64,000 nucleotides of DNA from Nitrobacter sp. Nb-311A (GCF_000152905.1 NZ_AAMY01000010.1:1-64000), one strand, 5' to 3'. Positions 35,544 to 45,092 are shown, counted from the first letter of the stretch. Translations and numbers: made by a program. Notes: generated from the sequence alone by a model not told the origin.

Positions 35544-36200
35544 ATGACGCTGGCGCTCGTGATCGGGAATAAGAATTATTCGTCATGGTCGATGCGGCCC
35601 TGGCTGGCGCTCAAGGCCAGCGGTATCGCCTTTGAAGAGCGATTCATTCCCCTCTACACAAACCAAGCCGACAAACAGCGCATCCTCGATATAACCCCCG
35701 CCGGCAAAGTTCCGGCACTGATCGATGGCGAGGTGACCATTTGGGATTCGCTTGCGATTATTGAGTATGTCGCCGAACGGTTTCCGGAGGCAGGTTTGTG
35801 GCCGGAAACCCCCGCCAGCCGCGCGCACGCACGGTCGATCTCGGCGGAAATGCATTCCGGCTTTTCGGCGTTACGCCGCGAATGCGGAATGAACTTGCAT
35901 CGGCCGATACGCGCAAAGCCACTTTCCGACAATGCCCGCGCCGACATCGCCCGTATCCAGGAGCTTTGGACAAATTGCCGTCAGAGAGCCGCGAAGGCCG
36001 GGCCGTTCCTGTTTGGAACTTTCGGTGCGGCCGATGCCATGTATGCACCGATAATCCATCGTTTCCGGACCTATGCGATCGATGTGTTCCCCCCGGTGCG
36101 GGAATACATGGATGCGATGATGGCGCTGCCTGCCTTTCGCCAGTGGACCGAGGAGGGGCTCGCAGAAACCCTGGTGATCGAGAAATTCGAGATCGATTGA
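35544..36200 (+). CDS. Glutathione S-transferase family protein
   Basis: A 218-residue GST with an AGGAG site before ATG 35544. The thioredoxin-like domain (about 1-80) shows NYSSWSMRPWLALKASG, carrying the serine that replaces tyrosine as the likely glutathione-activating residue, and TPAGKVPALIDGE and the DSLAIIEYVAERFPEA segment. The helical C-terminal domain follows (about 90-215). The protein is of the zeta/maleylacetoacetate-isomerase-like GST type seen singly in many alphaproteobacteria. Substrate unknown. Confidence 0.88.
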   Translation: MTLALVIGNKNYSSWSMRPWLALKASGIAFEERFIPLYTNQADKQRILDITPAGKVPALIDGEVTIWDSLAIIEYVAERFPEAGLWPETPASRAHARSISAEMHSGFSALRRECGMNLHRPIRAKPLSDNARADIARIQELWTNCRQRAAKAGPFLFGTFGAADAMYAPIIHRFRTYAIDVFPPVREYMDAMMALPAFRQWTEEGLAETLVIEKFEID

Positions 36201-36459
36201 GTTCGCGTCCACGCAAGGCCCAACCGCCGGCCGGCCCGTCAGTTTACCGTCACCGGACGGCAGACCGCGCCCACAACCCTGACTCGCGAACTCCTTCGGG
36301 TAACAACCTCAATGCATTTACGTTACTGGAAAATCTGCGAAATTGGCCATTTCGCCGTGTCGTTTTGACTCGCCAAGCGCCTCGGCTGCGTGCTATAGCA
36401 GCCCAAAAATCCTGACCGGCTGCACGCGCTGTAGCGCGGAAGGGTCAGTATTGGCATCG

Positions 36460-36663
36460 ATGGAGAAGGCGTTGAAGCATAAATTTCTCGTTGGAGAAAC
36501 AGTCATTTTCACGGCGAGCAACGTGGCCCGGCCGGCTGCGAGCGGCACTTACGAAGTGATCCGGCAGCTTCCCACTGATGGCGACGACTTTCAGTACAGG
36601 ATCAAAAACTCAGCCGAGGCTTTCGAACGCGTCGCAAAGGAAAGTCAGCTCGCCGCTTGCTGA
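36460..36663 (+). CDS. Hypothetical 67-residue protein
   Basis: A short basic protein from ATG 36460 (a TTG three codons upstream is an alternative). The sequence HKFLVGETVIFTASNVARP followed by SGTYEVIRQLPTDGDDFQYR looks like a small beta-barrel of SH3 type. Similar proteins are conserved in Bradyrhizobiaceae without known function. It stands between the GST gene and an unrelated membrane protein; no partner is evident. Confidence 0.65.
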   Translation: MEKALKHKFLVGETVIFTASNVARPAASGTYEVIRQLPTDGDDFQYRIKNSAEAFERVAKESQLAAC

Positions 36664-36820
36664 AAACAACGGCACCATTGAGCTAGTTTGCCCAGAAACC
36701 TCCGCAATGGATCGATTCGGGCCGATTTTGCCGTATTCCCGGATCATGGAGTAGCGGGGCCGCATTGTCGTTCGCCGATTGTTTATGCCGGCCCCACGGT
36801 TCGGCATAAGGGCATCGAGC

Positions 36821-37720
36821 ATGAACTGGACATCACTCGATCAATTCTGGCGTTCGCCGGCATTCCCCACGGGGCTGACGCTCGCCGCGGCGGTTTTCTT
36901 CGCGTTCATTTTGTTTCTGACGCTCATTCGTGCCGAAAAGTCGGTTGCAAACGGCGTTTTGGCGATCGTCACGTTGCTGGCTATCGGAGTTGCGGCGGCT
37001 GTTTCGCTTCGCGGCTTCGACTCGGACGGAGGGCGGTTGGATTCGAAGAACCGGCACGCACCGGCGAACGTTGCGATGCCCGCGTTGTCCTGTATCGATG
37101 GGCTGGCTGGCGAATTGGTTGAAAGCGCATGCGAGAAGGCGCTGTTCGGTATGCCCGATGCGGCGGCGGCCGCTGTTTCCTATGTCGCTTCGGAAATCAG
37201 CAGACTAAAATCGTTCGGCGACGTCGCTACCGCCAATAGCGCCATGTCGCCGGAATTGGAGGCGCTGCGGCGGGCGATCGAGCGTGACCGTTATGGTCTG
37301 GTAGCCCATGTGCTGGTTGCGCGCGATCATTGCCAGCCATCAAACTGTCCTGCTTTTCAGTCGCTGACTGATCACAGCCGGATCGCAGCGAACATGGAGG
37401 AAGAGCTCTACGAGAAGCTGGTGACGCGTTACGCATCATCCTGGAACGGGGCAGCGGCAATGACGCAGACCGCCGAACCCGATACGCCGCCGACGCCGGC
37501 GCTCGCATCGGAGCCCACCGGCAAGCCGACGACCATCGACTATCCGACCGCCGCATCCATTCCGCCGGTTAATATCATGACGCCCGAGCCGGCGACAGGT
37601 ACAGCGGCGGCCGCGCAAACGGTTCCGAAGCCGCGGCCGGCCGCGAAAAAGCCGCCTGCACCGAAACCACACACGGCGCCGCCCGTTCGTCTTACGCCCG
37701 CGCCATCAGCGCAGAACTGA
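36821..37720 (+). CDS. Hypothetical membrane protein with Pro/Ala-rich tail
   Basis: A 299-residue protein. Two membrane helices lie at about 18-37 and 43-62, followed by a soluble helical domain (about 85-210) with four cysteines, including ARDHCQPSNCPAFQSL. The last 90 residues are a disordered Pro/Ala/Lys tail (KPRPAAKKPPAPKPHTAPP). The start ATG 36821 is chosen because MNWTSLDQFW leads directly into the first helix. Conserved in this lineage, probably envelope-associated; no recognised domain. DUF1489 follows after 21 bases. Confidence 0.65.
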   Translation: MNWTSLDQFWRSPAFPTGLTLAAAVFFAFILFLTLIRAEKSVANGVLAIVTLLAIGVAAAVSLRGFDSDGGRLDSKNRHAPANVAMPALSCIDGLAGELVESACEKALFGMPDAAAAAVSYVASEISRLKSFGDVATANSAMSPELEALRRAIERDRYGLVAHVLVARDHCQPSNCPAFQSLTDHSRIAANMEEELYEKLVTRYASSWNGAAAMTQTAEPDTPPTPALASEPTGKPTTIDYPTAASIPPVNIMTPEPATGTAAAAQTVPKPRPAAKKPPAPKPHTAPPVRLTPAPSAQN

Positions 37721-37741
37721 CGTATCGCCCCAATCGCTGAC

Positions 37742-38179
37742 ATGCATCTGAACCTCGTCAAACTTGCTGTGGGCTGCGAATCCATAAATGAGCTCAAGAG
37801 CTGGATCGCCGAGCGCATGAAGCAGGCGATCCGGAAAGGACTGCCGCCCCATCATATCCATGTCACGCGGATGACACCGAAACGCGGCGAAGAATTGCTC
37901 GCGGGCGGTTCGCTTTATTGGGTCATCAAGGGCGAAATCGCGGCGCGGGAAAAGCTGATCGGCATCGAGCCGTTTCGCGACGGGGAGGGCGTCGGTCGAT
38001 GCCGTTTGGTCATGGAGCCGGAGGTGGTCGCGGTCAGGCCGCGCCCAATGCGCCCGTTTCAGGGGTGGCGCTATCTATCGGATGCGGATGCTCCTCCCGA
38101 CCTCGGCAACAACTCCGCGAGCGTCGCGGCGATGCCTGAGGCGCTGCGCCGCGAGCTGCGCGATCTGGGGTTGCTGTAG
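37742..38179 (+). CDS. DUF1489 family protein
   Basis: A 145-residue cytoplasmic protein that matches DUF1489 along its length: MHLNLVKLAVGCESINEL, then HHIHVTRMTPKRGEELL, GGSLYWVIKG, RPMRPFQGWRYL and DAPPDL near the end. The family is nearly universal in alphaproteobacteria and present once per genome, but its function has not been established. A family B repeat begins about 25 bases after the stop. Confidence 0.9.
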   Translation: MHLNLVKLAVGCESINELKSWIAERMKQAIRKGLPPHHIHVTRMTPKRGEELLAGGSLYWVIKGEIAAREKLIGIEPFRDGEGVGRCRLVMEPEVVAVRPRPMRPFQGWRYLSDADAPPDLGNNSASVAAMPEALRRELRDLGLL

Positions 38180-38204
38180 GCCGGAACAAGCGGGCGGGTG
38201 GACG

Positions 38205-38327
38205 AGAGCCTTTTCGAGCGAAGCATGTCCTCGGCTTGACCCGGGGATGGATACCGGTTCGCGGACAGAAAACGCATTAAATCAAAATCATAGAGCCCGC
38301 TTCTGATTTAGAAGTGGAAGATTCTAA
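38205..38327 (-). repeat. Dispersed repeat, family B, reverse orientation
   Basis: Reads leftward as the family B element with the GCTTCTGAT arm at 38299 and the TTTTCGAGCGAAGC end at 38211. About 20 extra bases (CTCGGCTTGACCCGGGGATG) sit inside, as in the 23735 copy. It occupies the whole gap between DUF1489 and panC and touches the panC stop codon. Confidence 0.75.
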
Positions 38328-39175
38328 ACGCCGATATTATCGATCAAACGGGTGGTCCCAATTTTCGCCGCGACCAGGAGCCTGACTGGACCATCCTTTA
38401 TCGAGTGGATTGGTGACAGCGTCTCGGCGTGGCGAGCTTCGAAATAATCCAGCGAGAAGCCCGCGTCCTCAATCGTTTCCGCCGCATCGGCCATGACGGC
38501 CTCGAGATCCTTGCCATTCCGCAACTGCTCAGCCGCTTTCTTCATGGTGCGATAGAGCGTCGGCGCAACGGCGCGCTGCTCGATCGACAGGTAGATGTTA
38601 CGTGACGACATCGCGAGCCCGTCTCGTTCGCGCACGATCGGAATTCCGATAATTTTCACGCCGAGATCGAGATCGGCCGCCATTCTCGTCACAACCTTGA
38701 GTTGTTGGTAATCCTTCTGACCAAACAGGGCAATATCGGGCCGGCATTGGATGAACAGCTTGCCGACTACAGTCGTGACGCCACCGAAAAAATGCGGCCG
38801 GAAACGATCTTCAAGACCCGCCGTGGCCGGTCCTTCAGTCAATATCCGCGTTGCGAAGTCCTGCGGATACATTGTTCTGACGTCCGGATGCCATACCAGG
38901 TCGACCTTTGCATCGGCGAGTTTGGCCAGGTCGGCCTTCCAGGTTCGCGGGTACGATCCGAAATCTTCATGCGGCGCGAACTGGGTCGGGTTGACGAAGA
39001 TCGAAACAACAATCCTGGATGCGCGCCGCTTTGCCTGACGCAACAGCGCCAAATGTCCTTCGTGAAGCGCACCCATGGTCGGCACCAGGGCAATGGTGGC
39101 TCGCCGCGCCCGCAGGCGCTTCAAGGCGAGGCGCAGCGAGGAAGGCGTGCGGACGACGGCGGGGGCGGTTGGCAT
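38324..39175 (-). CDS. panC: Pantothenate synthetase
   Basis: A 283-residue enzyme that joins pantoate and beta-alanine with ATP, the last step of pantothenate synthesis. The nucleotide-binding motif is [18 protein letters not shown], with the HxGH signature. Further landmarks are [23 protein letters not shown] and SSRNIYLS. Length and motif order are normal. panB is not adjacent here. Start ATG at 39175, with a 20-residue N-terminal stretch before the core. Confidence 0.96.
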   Translation of the reverse strand: MPTAPAVVRTPSSLRLALKRLRARRATIALVPTMGALHEGHLALLRQAKRRASRIVVSIFVNPTQFAPHEDFGSYPRTWKADLAKLADAKVDLVWHPDVRTMYPQDFATRILTEGPATAGLEDRFRPHFFGGVTTVVGKLFIQCRPDIALFGQKDYQQLKVVTRMAADLDLGVKIIGIPIVRERDGLAMSSRNIYLSIEQRAVAPTLYRTMKKAAEQLRNGKDLEAVMADAAETIEDAGFSLDYFEARHAETLSPIHSIKDGPVRLLVAAKIGTTRLIDNIGV

Positions 39176-39307
39176 TTGCTGTTCGGCGAATGGATCTCAG
39201 GGCGCGCGCTTTGCTGCCGCGAAAAGCGGACCTTATCAGGCTCGATCCGGCATCGCCATCAAACGCAGCCGGATTTCGAGCGATTGAGATGGCGACGGCG
39301 TGCGATG

Positions 39308-39862
39308 CTAGCCCTGTGGGCGGCGCCATGCTGTAACGCAAACGTCGTTTTCCGCATCGAGCATCCGGACCTCGCGAGGCTGAAGTCCATGTGCCTCCAA
39401 CACGGCTTGCGGAGAACTATCAGGAACGCCAGGAAAGCAGCCTTCGCCTCCTGGCAATCTCACGTGCGGAGCTTCCGACAGCCAGAACGTATCATAACGA
39501 TCGAGAAACATTTCGAAAACTAAAGGTCCACCGATGATCGCGGCCGTTCCGGCGCGCACTCCGGCATGGGCGCAGGCCTCATCGAATGACGCGCCGGCGG
39601 GATTCCATAAGATCGCCTTTTCGTTTTCGGGATCACGTTCGAGGCCGGCGACGCGATGGGTGAGTATGATCCTTTTGCGAAGCGGAGAGTTGGGCTGATC
39701 CTCAAACGAATTGCGCCCGTGAACGACGACAGCCGCGCTATCTAGTCCTGACGTGAAGAATTCGAGGTCGCCCTTGAATTTCAGCGCCTTGGGTATCACT
39801 CGGTTGGCGTCGGCAAGCATTCCGTCAGCCGACACGATAACGTAACCTTCGACACGAAGCAT
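39308..39862 (-). CDS. Dihydrofolate reductase-like family protein
   Basis: A 184-residue single-domain protein of the DHFR/RibD-C superfamily: VEGYVIVSADGMLADANRV at the N terminus, VVVHGRNSFEDQPNSPLRKR in the cofactor region and AAIIGGPLVFEMFLDRYDTF near the middle. These are the positions where the superfamily holds NADPH. It is shorter in places than true folate DHFR, and the substrate is uncertain. It lies between panC and a deacetylase gene on the same strand with no obvious coupling. Confidence 0.75.
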   Translation of the reverse strand: MLRVEGYVIVSADGMLADANRVIPKALKFKGDLEFFTSGLDSAAVVVHGRNSFEDQPNSPLRKRIILTHRVAGLERDPENEKAILWNPAGASFDEACAHAGVRAGTAAIIGGPLVFEMFLDRYDTFWLSEAPHVRLPGGEGCFPGVPDSSPQAVLEAHGLQPREVRMLDAENDVCVTAWRRPQG

Positions 39863-39885
39863 TTTGCGTTCCGGATCGCCGCGGA

Positions 39886-40833
39886 CTATTCGGAAATCGT
39901 CTGGACGACGCTGTTGACCGGTCGGGAACTCACGGTCGGCAGCTTGGTGTCCTTCTTCAGTTCATCGTCATATTGCGCAAGTGTTTCGACCGGCGCCTTG
40001 GCCTTCATCTGCACGACCTTGTATCCACCGGCTTTCAGCCTGCGTAGAATCTCCGGTAGCGCCTCGGCGGTATGTTTCTGAAAATCGTGCATCAGAATGA
40101 TACCCTTGCCGACCTTGTCGAGCTTCTTGAAGATGTTGTCGACCACCTGTTGGGCCTTGTGCGACCTGAAGTCGAATGAGTCGACGTCGCAGGAAAAGAT
40201 CGCGATATTTCGTTCGCCGAGGTAGGTCACCATCTCCGGCGGATGCTGCAGTGCCGGAAAACGGAAAAACGGAGCAGGCGCAGTTTCGAGCGCCCATTTG
40301 ACGGCGCTGAATCCTTTCTCGATCTCATCCTTGCGCTGCGCCTCGGACAGCTTCTTGTTGTTGAGATTGGCATGCGACCAAGTGTGTGCGCCGACCGTGT
40401 GCCCGGAAGCCAGGACCTGTCGCAAGATCTCGGGATGATATGTCGCGTGCTTGCCGATCGAGAAAAAGATGCCGGTGGTACATTGATCGGCAAGCGCCTT
40501 CAGCACGGCAGGCGTATTTCCGGGCCATGGACCATCGTCGAACGTCAACACCACTTCCTTGTCTCGCAGAAAGTCGAGTTGCTTGAAATGCTCGAAGCCG
40601 AAACCCGGACCGCCGGTCGTATCGATTTGGACCACGCGCGCAACACCGAGTGCATCGGGGCTTCCGTTACAGGCGACCTGCGCGCGCTTTACCCGCGCGG
40701 GAACCGGAGCGGTGGCCGTGGCAACATTCTGAGTTCCCCTGGGCGCGGGCGTCTGCGACCAGGCGACCGTGATCGCACACAACGAAACCGCACCTGCTAG
40801 GATCAGCCCAGTCGCCATGCGCATCTCGATCAC
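39886..40833 (-). CDS. Polysaccharide deacetylase (NodB/CE4)
   Basis: A 315-residue exported protein with a signal peptide (about 1-28). The NodB domain (about 90-290) shows motif 1 TFDDGPWPGNT, motif 2 HTVGAHTWSHANL, APAPFFRFPALQHPP and a late IILMHDFQKHTAE. The metal-binding D-H-H set is present, so activity is expected on acetylated envelope glycans. It is shorter and more compact than the paralogue at 31410 and lacks its C-terminal extension. Start ATG 40833; 40824 is possible. Confidence 0.88.
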   Translation of the reverse strand: MIEMRMATGLILAGAVSLCAITVAWSQTPAPRGTQNVATATAPVPARVKRAQVACNGSPDALGVARVVQIDTTGGPGFGFEHFKQLDFLRDKEVVLTFDDGPWPGNTPAVLKALADQCTTGIFFSIGKHATYHPEILRQVLASGHTVGAHTWSHANLNNKKLSEAQRKDEIEKGFSAVKWALETAPAPFFRFPALQHPPEMVTYLGERNIAIFSCDVDSFDFRSHKAQQVVDNIFKKLDKVGKGIILMHDFQKHTAEALPEILRRLKAGGYKVVQMKAKAPVETLAQYDDELKKDTKLPTVSSRPVNSVVQTISE

Positions 40834-40983
40834 CCCCAGAGGTCTCGCGGTTGAGTCGCCGCATCGTCATTCTAGCGCAGCCACGGACATCCTTTCACGG
40901 AAACGGCGTTTATCCCCAGTTGGGCTGCTTCCGCCGGAAAGCAATATCGCCGGGCCGAACCCGGAAGCAGCTGCACCTCCATT

Positions 40984-42444
40984 TCATCGCAGCCGGACGA
41001 TGAAATCGGTGCCTTCCCCGGTTTCACCGCCTGCAATACCTTGATCGGAGACAACGATGGAGTCTCCTGTTGAAAGGGCAGCGGCGATTTTCGTCATGAC
41101 GTTCTCTGGTAAGGAGATACGGTTCAACGCGTCGGCAGCGCTATCCGGAACGGGAGCCGGTCGGGCCGCTATGTCGAGCGCGTTCGTTTGCCCGCCAGAT
41201 CGGCTTTTGCGACCGTGAACTCGATCGGCGCGATGCGACAGCGCCGGCAGCGACACCACCGACCATCGGAAATCGGCCTTGCCGCCCTTGACGGCCTCCG
41301 CAGTGAAAACGTGTGTTCCCAGGGGCCGATCGCTCGCGGCAATCGTGATGGGAGCATCAAGGATCGGCAGAAAATTCTGCCGAACATAGATCTTGTTGTC
41401 CTTACCGCTGACAAAGACCGCGATACGAGCGCTGCGCTTCAGGGCGGGGATCGCCATAGGTCCGGCTTCTTCAGCCCTCGCCGGAGGAGACTGCGCTTGA
41501 TCGTCCGGCATTGTCTGGGTTCCGGCCGGGGACGAGGCCGTTGTATCTCCACCAGCCTTGACCGCCGCCGTTACCGTAACCTCGGCGTCCCGCGCTTTGC
41601 CCGCATCGGCCTTGACCGGCTCGGCGGCGGTCTGGGGCGTTACCGTGATGGACTCACCGGTGACAGGCAATTTGGGTGCAATCGATGAAACCTGGACTGG
41701 CGGCATCGCGCCGCTGGCGTCGGAGGCTCTCACCTCGGCCGGCGCGGGCTCGGGCCGGCTGGTTGTCAGCAGCGGGTGCGAAAAATGAGCGGGCGTCACC
41801 TCGCCGGGCGTAATGATGACTCGAGCGCCGATCCTGGTCCAGTTCCACATCTTCACTGCAAAGTCCAAGGGCATTCGGATACATCCATGCGACGCGGGAT
41901 AGCCTGGAAGCACACCCGCGTGCATCGCGATGCCGGACCATGTGATGCGTTGCATGTAAGGCATTGGCGCGTCGCTGTAGATGTTCGAGCGATGCCATTT
42001 TCGCTTTTGAATGACGCTGAAAACACCCATTGGCGTGGAGTGGCCACGCATTCCGGTCGAGACCGGTGTTTCGGCGAAAAGCCCGTTGGCGTCATAGACC
42101 TTGAGCGTTTGCCGCCGGATTGAAACGGCAATGATGATCGGGCCATTTGGCTTCCGCGTGACTTTGGCCGTCGATTCTGGCTTTGAGAGCCGGCGATGTT
42201 TGGCTCCATGCGACTGCGGCCTCGTAACGGGCGGCTGGGGAGGTTCTTCGATATAAAAGTCCGGATAGTCATTCTGCCAGAACCCCTGGCTGTGCGCGGG
42301 TGATCCGAATCCGATCAGGATAACGATCACGAGTCCAATCCCGAGGCGTGCCGGGCAAGGACAGGTGCCCGCGCGAACCGAGGAAAAGCCGGCGGACAAC
42401 AAATAACGCCATACCGCGCGCGGGAGGGGCCAATATTCACTCAC
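40984..42444 (-). CDS. L,D-transpeptidase (YkuD) with long C-terminal region
   Basis: A 486-residue envelope protein with an N-terminal hydrophobic segment (about 34-52). The YkuD domain (about 100-220) begins IIIAVSIRRQTLKVYDANG and ends with HAGVLPGYPASHGCIRMP, which carries the catalytic cysteine and its histidine. The enzyme makes 3-3 cross-links or attaches proteins to peptidoglycan. After a Pro/Ala linker a second domain (about 335-486) starts ARIAVFVSGKDNKIYVRQNF, resembling another L,D-transpeptidase-like fold but without the cysteine motif. The gene faces a deacetylase gene on the same strand. Confidence 0.88.
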   Translation of the reverse strand: MSEYWPLPRAVWRYLLSAGFSSVRAGTCPCPARLGIGLVIVILIGFGSPAHSQGFWQNDYPDFYIEEPPQPPVTRPQSHGAKHRRLSKPESTAKVTRKPNGPIIIAVSIRRQTLKVYDANGLFAETPVSTGMRGHSTPMGVFSVIQKRKWHRSNIYSDAPMPYMQRITWSGIAMHAGVLPGYPASHGCIRMPLDFAVKMWNWTRIGARVIITPGEVTPAHFSHPLLTTSRPEPAPAEVRASDASGAMPPVQVSSIAPKLPVTGESITVTPQTAAEPVKADAGKARDAEVTVTAAVKAGGDTTASSPAGTQTMPDDQAQSPPARAEEAGPMAIPALKRSARIAVFVSGKDNKIYVRQNFLPILDAPITIAASDRPLGTHVFTAEAVKGGKADFRWSVVSLPALSHRADRVHGRKSRSGGQTNALDIAARPAPVPDSAADALNRISLPENVMTKIAAALSTGDSIVVSDQGIAGGETGEGTDFIVRLR

Positions 42445-42667
42445 GCCTTCATCCTTTAGCGTTTCAGATCATTTCCAACCGCTATGCGTCGGTTCCCCGA
42501 CTAGCTTACTCTTCATAATGCAAAATCCTTCACACGAATCTAATTCTCGGCTCGCTGGATGATCAGTATCTTTTCTCGGGAACTTGAAGAACCTACATAG
42601 GCCGGAACGCAGCAAACGGAGCTAACTGATGACATTTCGAGCTCAGATTGAGGATGAGACGCGCCAA

Positions 42668-43189
42668 ATGGCTCGGACCCTTTTGGCCCTCATCATCCTT
42701 ACGATGGCGGTGCTCACCGGAACTTACGCCCATGCAGCGGACGAGCCCGACCTGATCTTTCGTCGCTCGACGGTTTTCAAGCTGCTGACACCGAATGACA
42801 AGCTTGCGACCTATGGCGTCGATGATCCTGAGATCGAGGGCGTTGCGTGCCATTTCACGGTACCCGAGAAGGGCGGCATCAAGGGGTGGCTGGGAGTGGC
42901 AGAGGAAGTCTCGGATATTTCGCTATCCTGCCGCCAGATGGGACCGATTCGTTTCAAGGACAAGATGAAACAGGGCGAAGACATGTTCCGGCAGCGGCGC
43001 TCGCTGCTTTTCAAGAAAATGCAAATCGTACGGGGCTGCGACGCGAAACGAAATGTGCTGGTCTATATGGTTTATTCCGATCGAGTGATCGAGGGCTCAC
43101 CACAGAATTCGACGTCTTCGGTGCCTATCATGCCATGGGGTCCCTCGGATACAAGCGTGCAAAAATGCGGAGATTTCATTTCCGATTAG
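42668..43189 (+). CDS. CreA-family exported protein
   Basis: I start at ATG 42668 (MARTLLALIILTMAVLTG), which gives a clean signal peptide; an ATG at 42629 with a GGAG site would add 13 polar, acidic residues and is less likely to allow export. The mature protein carries the CreA pattern: IFRRSTVFKLLTPNDKLATYG, broken after residue 20, then DDPEIEGVACHF, DISLSCRQMGPI and RRSLLFKKMQIVRGCD. CreA is found in many proteobacteria; its function is not known. The stop overlaps a family A repeat by one base. Confidence 0.85.
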   Translation: MARTLLALIILTMAVLTGTYAHAADEPDLIFRRSTVFKLLTPNDKLATYGVDDPEIEGVACHFTVPEKGGIKGWLGVAEEVSDISLSCRQMGPIRFKDKMKQGEDMFRQRRSLLFKKMQIVRGCDAKRNVLVYMVYSDRVIEGSPQNSTSSVPIMPWGPSDTSVQKCGDFISD

Positions 43190-43242
43190 AACATGATCCC
43201 GAAAAACGCAGACCGGTTTTCGGATAAGATCATGCTCAATCA
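43189..43242 (+). repeat. Dispersed repeat, family A, short copy
   Basis: About 54 bases beginning at the stop of the CreA-family gene: GAACATGATCCCGAAAAACG then CGGTTTTCGGATAAGATCAT. Only the palindromic half is present, without the downstream GACTCTAG part. Confidence 0.7.
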
Positions 43243-43300
43243 GAAAGGATCGGAGGCCTGCTCGGAGGCAGGTGTTCCGAACCACGACTGTGGTATGCAT

Positions 43301-43546
43301 TCACCGCTTTGAGCGTATCCGCGATATGCACTTGCGTGTCGGAACGACGCCCGCCGGGGTCAGTTTCGTGCCGGAGATTTCCTTGATCTGCCCTGCTGGA
43401 CAGGATCCATCGTCGACAAGAATGCGTTCGCCAAGTCGCGGACCGACGATGTCGCTCTCTCGCATAACTTGCGAAGCGTATGCGGCGGACGCCGAAAGAA
43501 TCAAGGCACCAACTATCAAGAAAAGCAGATCGCGATTTTCCGGCAT
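43301..43546 (-). CDS. Small exported protein, DUF6719-like
   Basis: An 81-residue protein with a signal peptide (about 1-25, ending AAYAS). The mature part has two cysteines in SCPAGQIKEISGTKLTPAG and TRKCISR, the pattern of short periplasmic proteins I associate with DUF6719 in Bradyrhizobiaceae. No function is assigned. It is flanked by two family A repeats. Confidence 0.65.
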   Translation of the reverse strand: MPENRDLLFLIVGALILSASAAYASQVMRESDIVGPRLGERILVDDGSCPAGQIKEISGTKLTPAGVVPTRKCISRIRSKR

Positions 43547-43655
43547 CCGGCATCCTTCATAGCAACGACAGTCCGCATTTTTCGTAACGCGATTTTCAAC
43601 GCTGTGAAGACGCCAGCAAGGGCCGTCGCAAGAGTACTCACATCAATCCGGAGTT

Positions 43656-43760
43656 AGAGCATGACCCCGAAAAGTGGAAGCCGGTTTTCGGAAAGATCAT
43701 GCCCAAACAATAAAGATAAGCGACGGGTCTGATTCAACGCAGTTGAAAAACAGACTCTAG
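43656..43760 (+). repeat. Dispersed repeat, family A, full copy
   Basis: About 105 bases: GAGCATGACCCCGAAAAGTG, the mirror GAAAGATCATGC, then GACGGGTCTGATTCAACGCA and CAGACTCTAG. It is one of the most complete copies. Between it and the preceding gene (43547-43655) I see nothing further. Confidence 0.8.
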
Positions 43761-43824
43761 CGCATCTTCAGGCGATTCCCTCAGAAGAATAGCACTCTTG
43801 CGGCTGCCGCAATTCCGACTTGCG

Positions 43825-44124
43825 TTAGAGTCGCTTGTCGTTGGCAAATCTGCGGACCACGCGGCGCTCGACTACGACCGAGCGCAATGCGCCTTGCTCA
43901 CCCGCAATCAGGCGCGTCATAGGTGACCGCGTCACAGCGCGAGCGGCCTTCTTGACCTCGGCGTGAACAATATCGAACGGCATTCCCATCAGCGATGCCG
44001 CAATCTCCGCCTGCGAGTTGAGATCGTCGGTAATCCCGGTGGCCGCGAAAATGGCCTCCTCCAACGTCGGTGGGTCGCGGCGAACCCGCCGGATGCCATA
44101 TTTTGTATTCCAACCTTCGCTCAT
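43825..44124 (-). CDS. Hypothetical 99-residue protein
   Basis: I start at MSEGWNTKYGIRRVRRDP (ATG 44124); the frame is open upstream for 42 codons but without family character. The protein is largely helical (PTLEEAIFAATGITDDL, then EIAASLMGMPFDIVHAEVKK) and ends very basic. Proteins with the SEGWNTKYG..RR.PP opening are common in Bradyrhizobiaceae; function unknown. The 254 bases between this gene and the next leftward gene hold no feature I can name. Confidence 0.65.
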   Translation of the reverse strand: MSEGWNTKYGIRRVRRDPPTLEEAIFAATGITDDLNSQAEIAASLMGMPFDIVHAEVKKAARAVTRSPMTRLIAGEQGALRSVVVERRVVRRFANDKRL

Positions 44125-44378
44125 CGTTCGCCTCAATGGTTGCGCAAACTTGGCCCATGAAAACGTGACGTGAAGCACCTCAACACCACCCAGGAAGCAG
44201 AAAGTACGACAGACTCTTCCTGCTTCAGGAGACTCGGTTCTGTGTCTCATACGGGATCCGGAGCGGCAAAACAGCTATGCATTTTGACGCGCCTTGCACA
44301 TTGCCAAGTCGAGCACAAAGCGGCATGCAGCCGCGCCTTTGCTCAAATCCCTGCATGGTGTCGTAGTGACCTGTGGGA

Positions 44379-45056
44379 TCAGTCAGCGATCGGCATCGTT
44401 TGGGACGATGGCTGAGGCCATCGCTTCAGCGCGTCCCTACCGGCGTCGGTCAAGGTATAAGTTCCGCGCTCAACGCGGTCGAACCATCCATAGACATTGT
44501 GAAGAAGGATCTTTCCGGCGTCCGGATTTTCCATTCTGAGATCCCTCACGCGGCATGGACCTGTAGCCATGGCGGCTGCACAACTCAGCGCCTGCTGGCG
44601 ATACGCTGTCATGATCGGTATCCGCGTGCTGCCGCCGGCAACGGGATCGCCCTTGCGGCGTTGGTGCTCCATGACCAGGCGAGAGCGCTTCTTTGGGTTG
44701 CGGCGCGGACTGACAGCGGAGGGGACCACCAGCACTTCAACGCTCCCGTGGTGTGTCACCCCGAGCATTCCAAATCCGAGCCTCCGGCACAGGTTGCGAT
44801 AGCGCGCGTCGCTCTCGCGTCCCTTGCCGCGCATCGACAGTCTGGCGGCAAGCCAGACCTCATCGCATGCGCCGGCGCGCTCGACGCCTTGCAGGACAAG
44901 CTCCAGATTGAAGCTTAGCTTCAGCTCGCCGATCACGACGACAGGCGGCTCGCCGCCGCTGAGCGCAACCAGATCGCAGCCGCCGACTTCGCCCTTAACC
45001 GTGAGACCAAGGCTTTCGAGATGACGTTTGATCGGAAGATAGAGCGATGTTTCCAC
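44379..45056 (-). CDS. DUF2161 protein, PD-(D/E)XK nuclease-like
   Basis: A 225-residue protein. Residues about 5-110 match DUF2161: SLYLPIKRHLESLGLTVKGE, then GGCDLVALSGG and VVIGELKLSFNLELVLQGVE. The D...(E)LK arrangement is that of the PD-(D/E)XK nuclease superfamily. The C-terminal part contains a winged-helix-like segment (VRDLRMENPDAGKILLHNVY). The family is annotated as a putative phosphodiesterase; no experiment supports a role. It follows fabA on the same strand after 36 bases. Confidence 0.75.
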   Translation of the reverse strand: METSLYLPIKRHLESLGLTVKGEVGGCDLVALSGGEPPVVVIGELKLSFNLELVLQGVERAGACDEVWLAARLSMRGKGRESDARYRNLCRRLGFGMLGVTHHGSVEVLVVPSAVSPRRNPKKRSRLVMEHQRRKGDPVAGGSTRIPIMTAYRQQALSCAAAMATGPCRVRDLRMENPDAGKILLHNVYGWFDRVERGTYTLTDAGRDALKRWPQPSSQTMPIAD

Positions 45057-45092
45057 GTTGCGCGCTCGGGCCGACTCAATAGCCGGAGCTTA

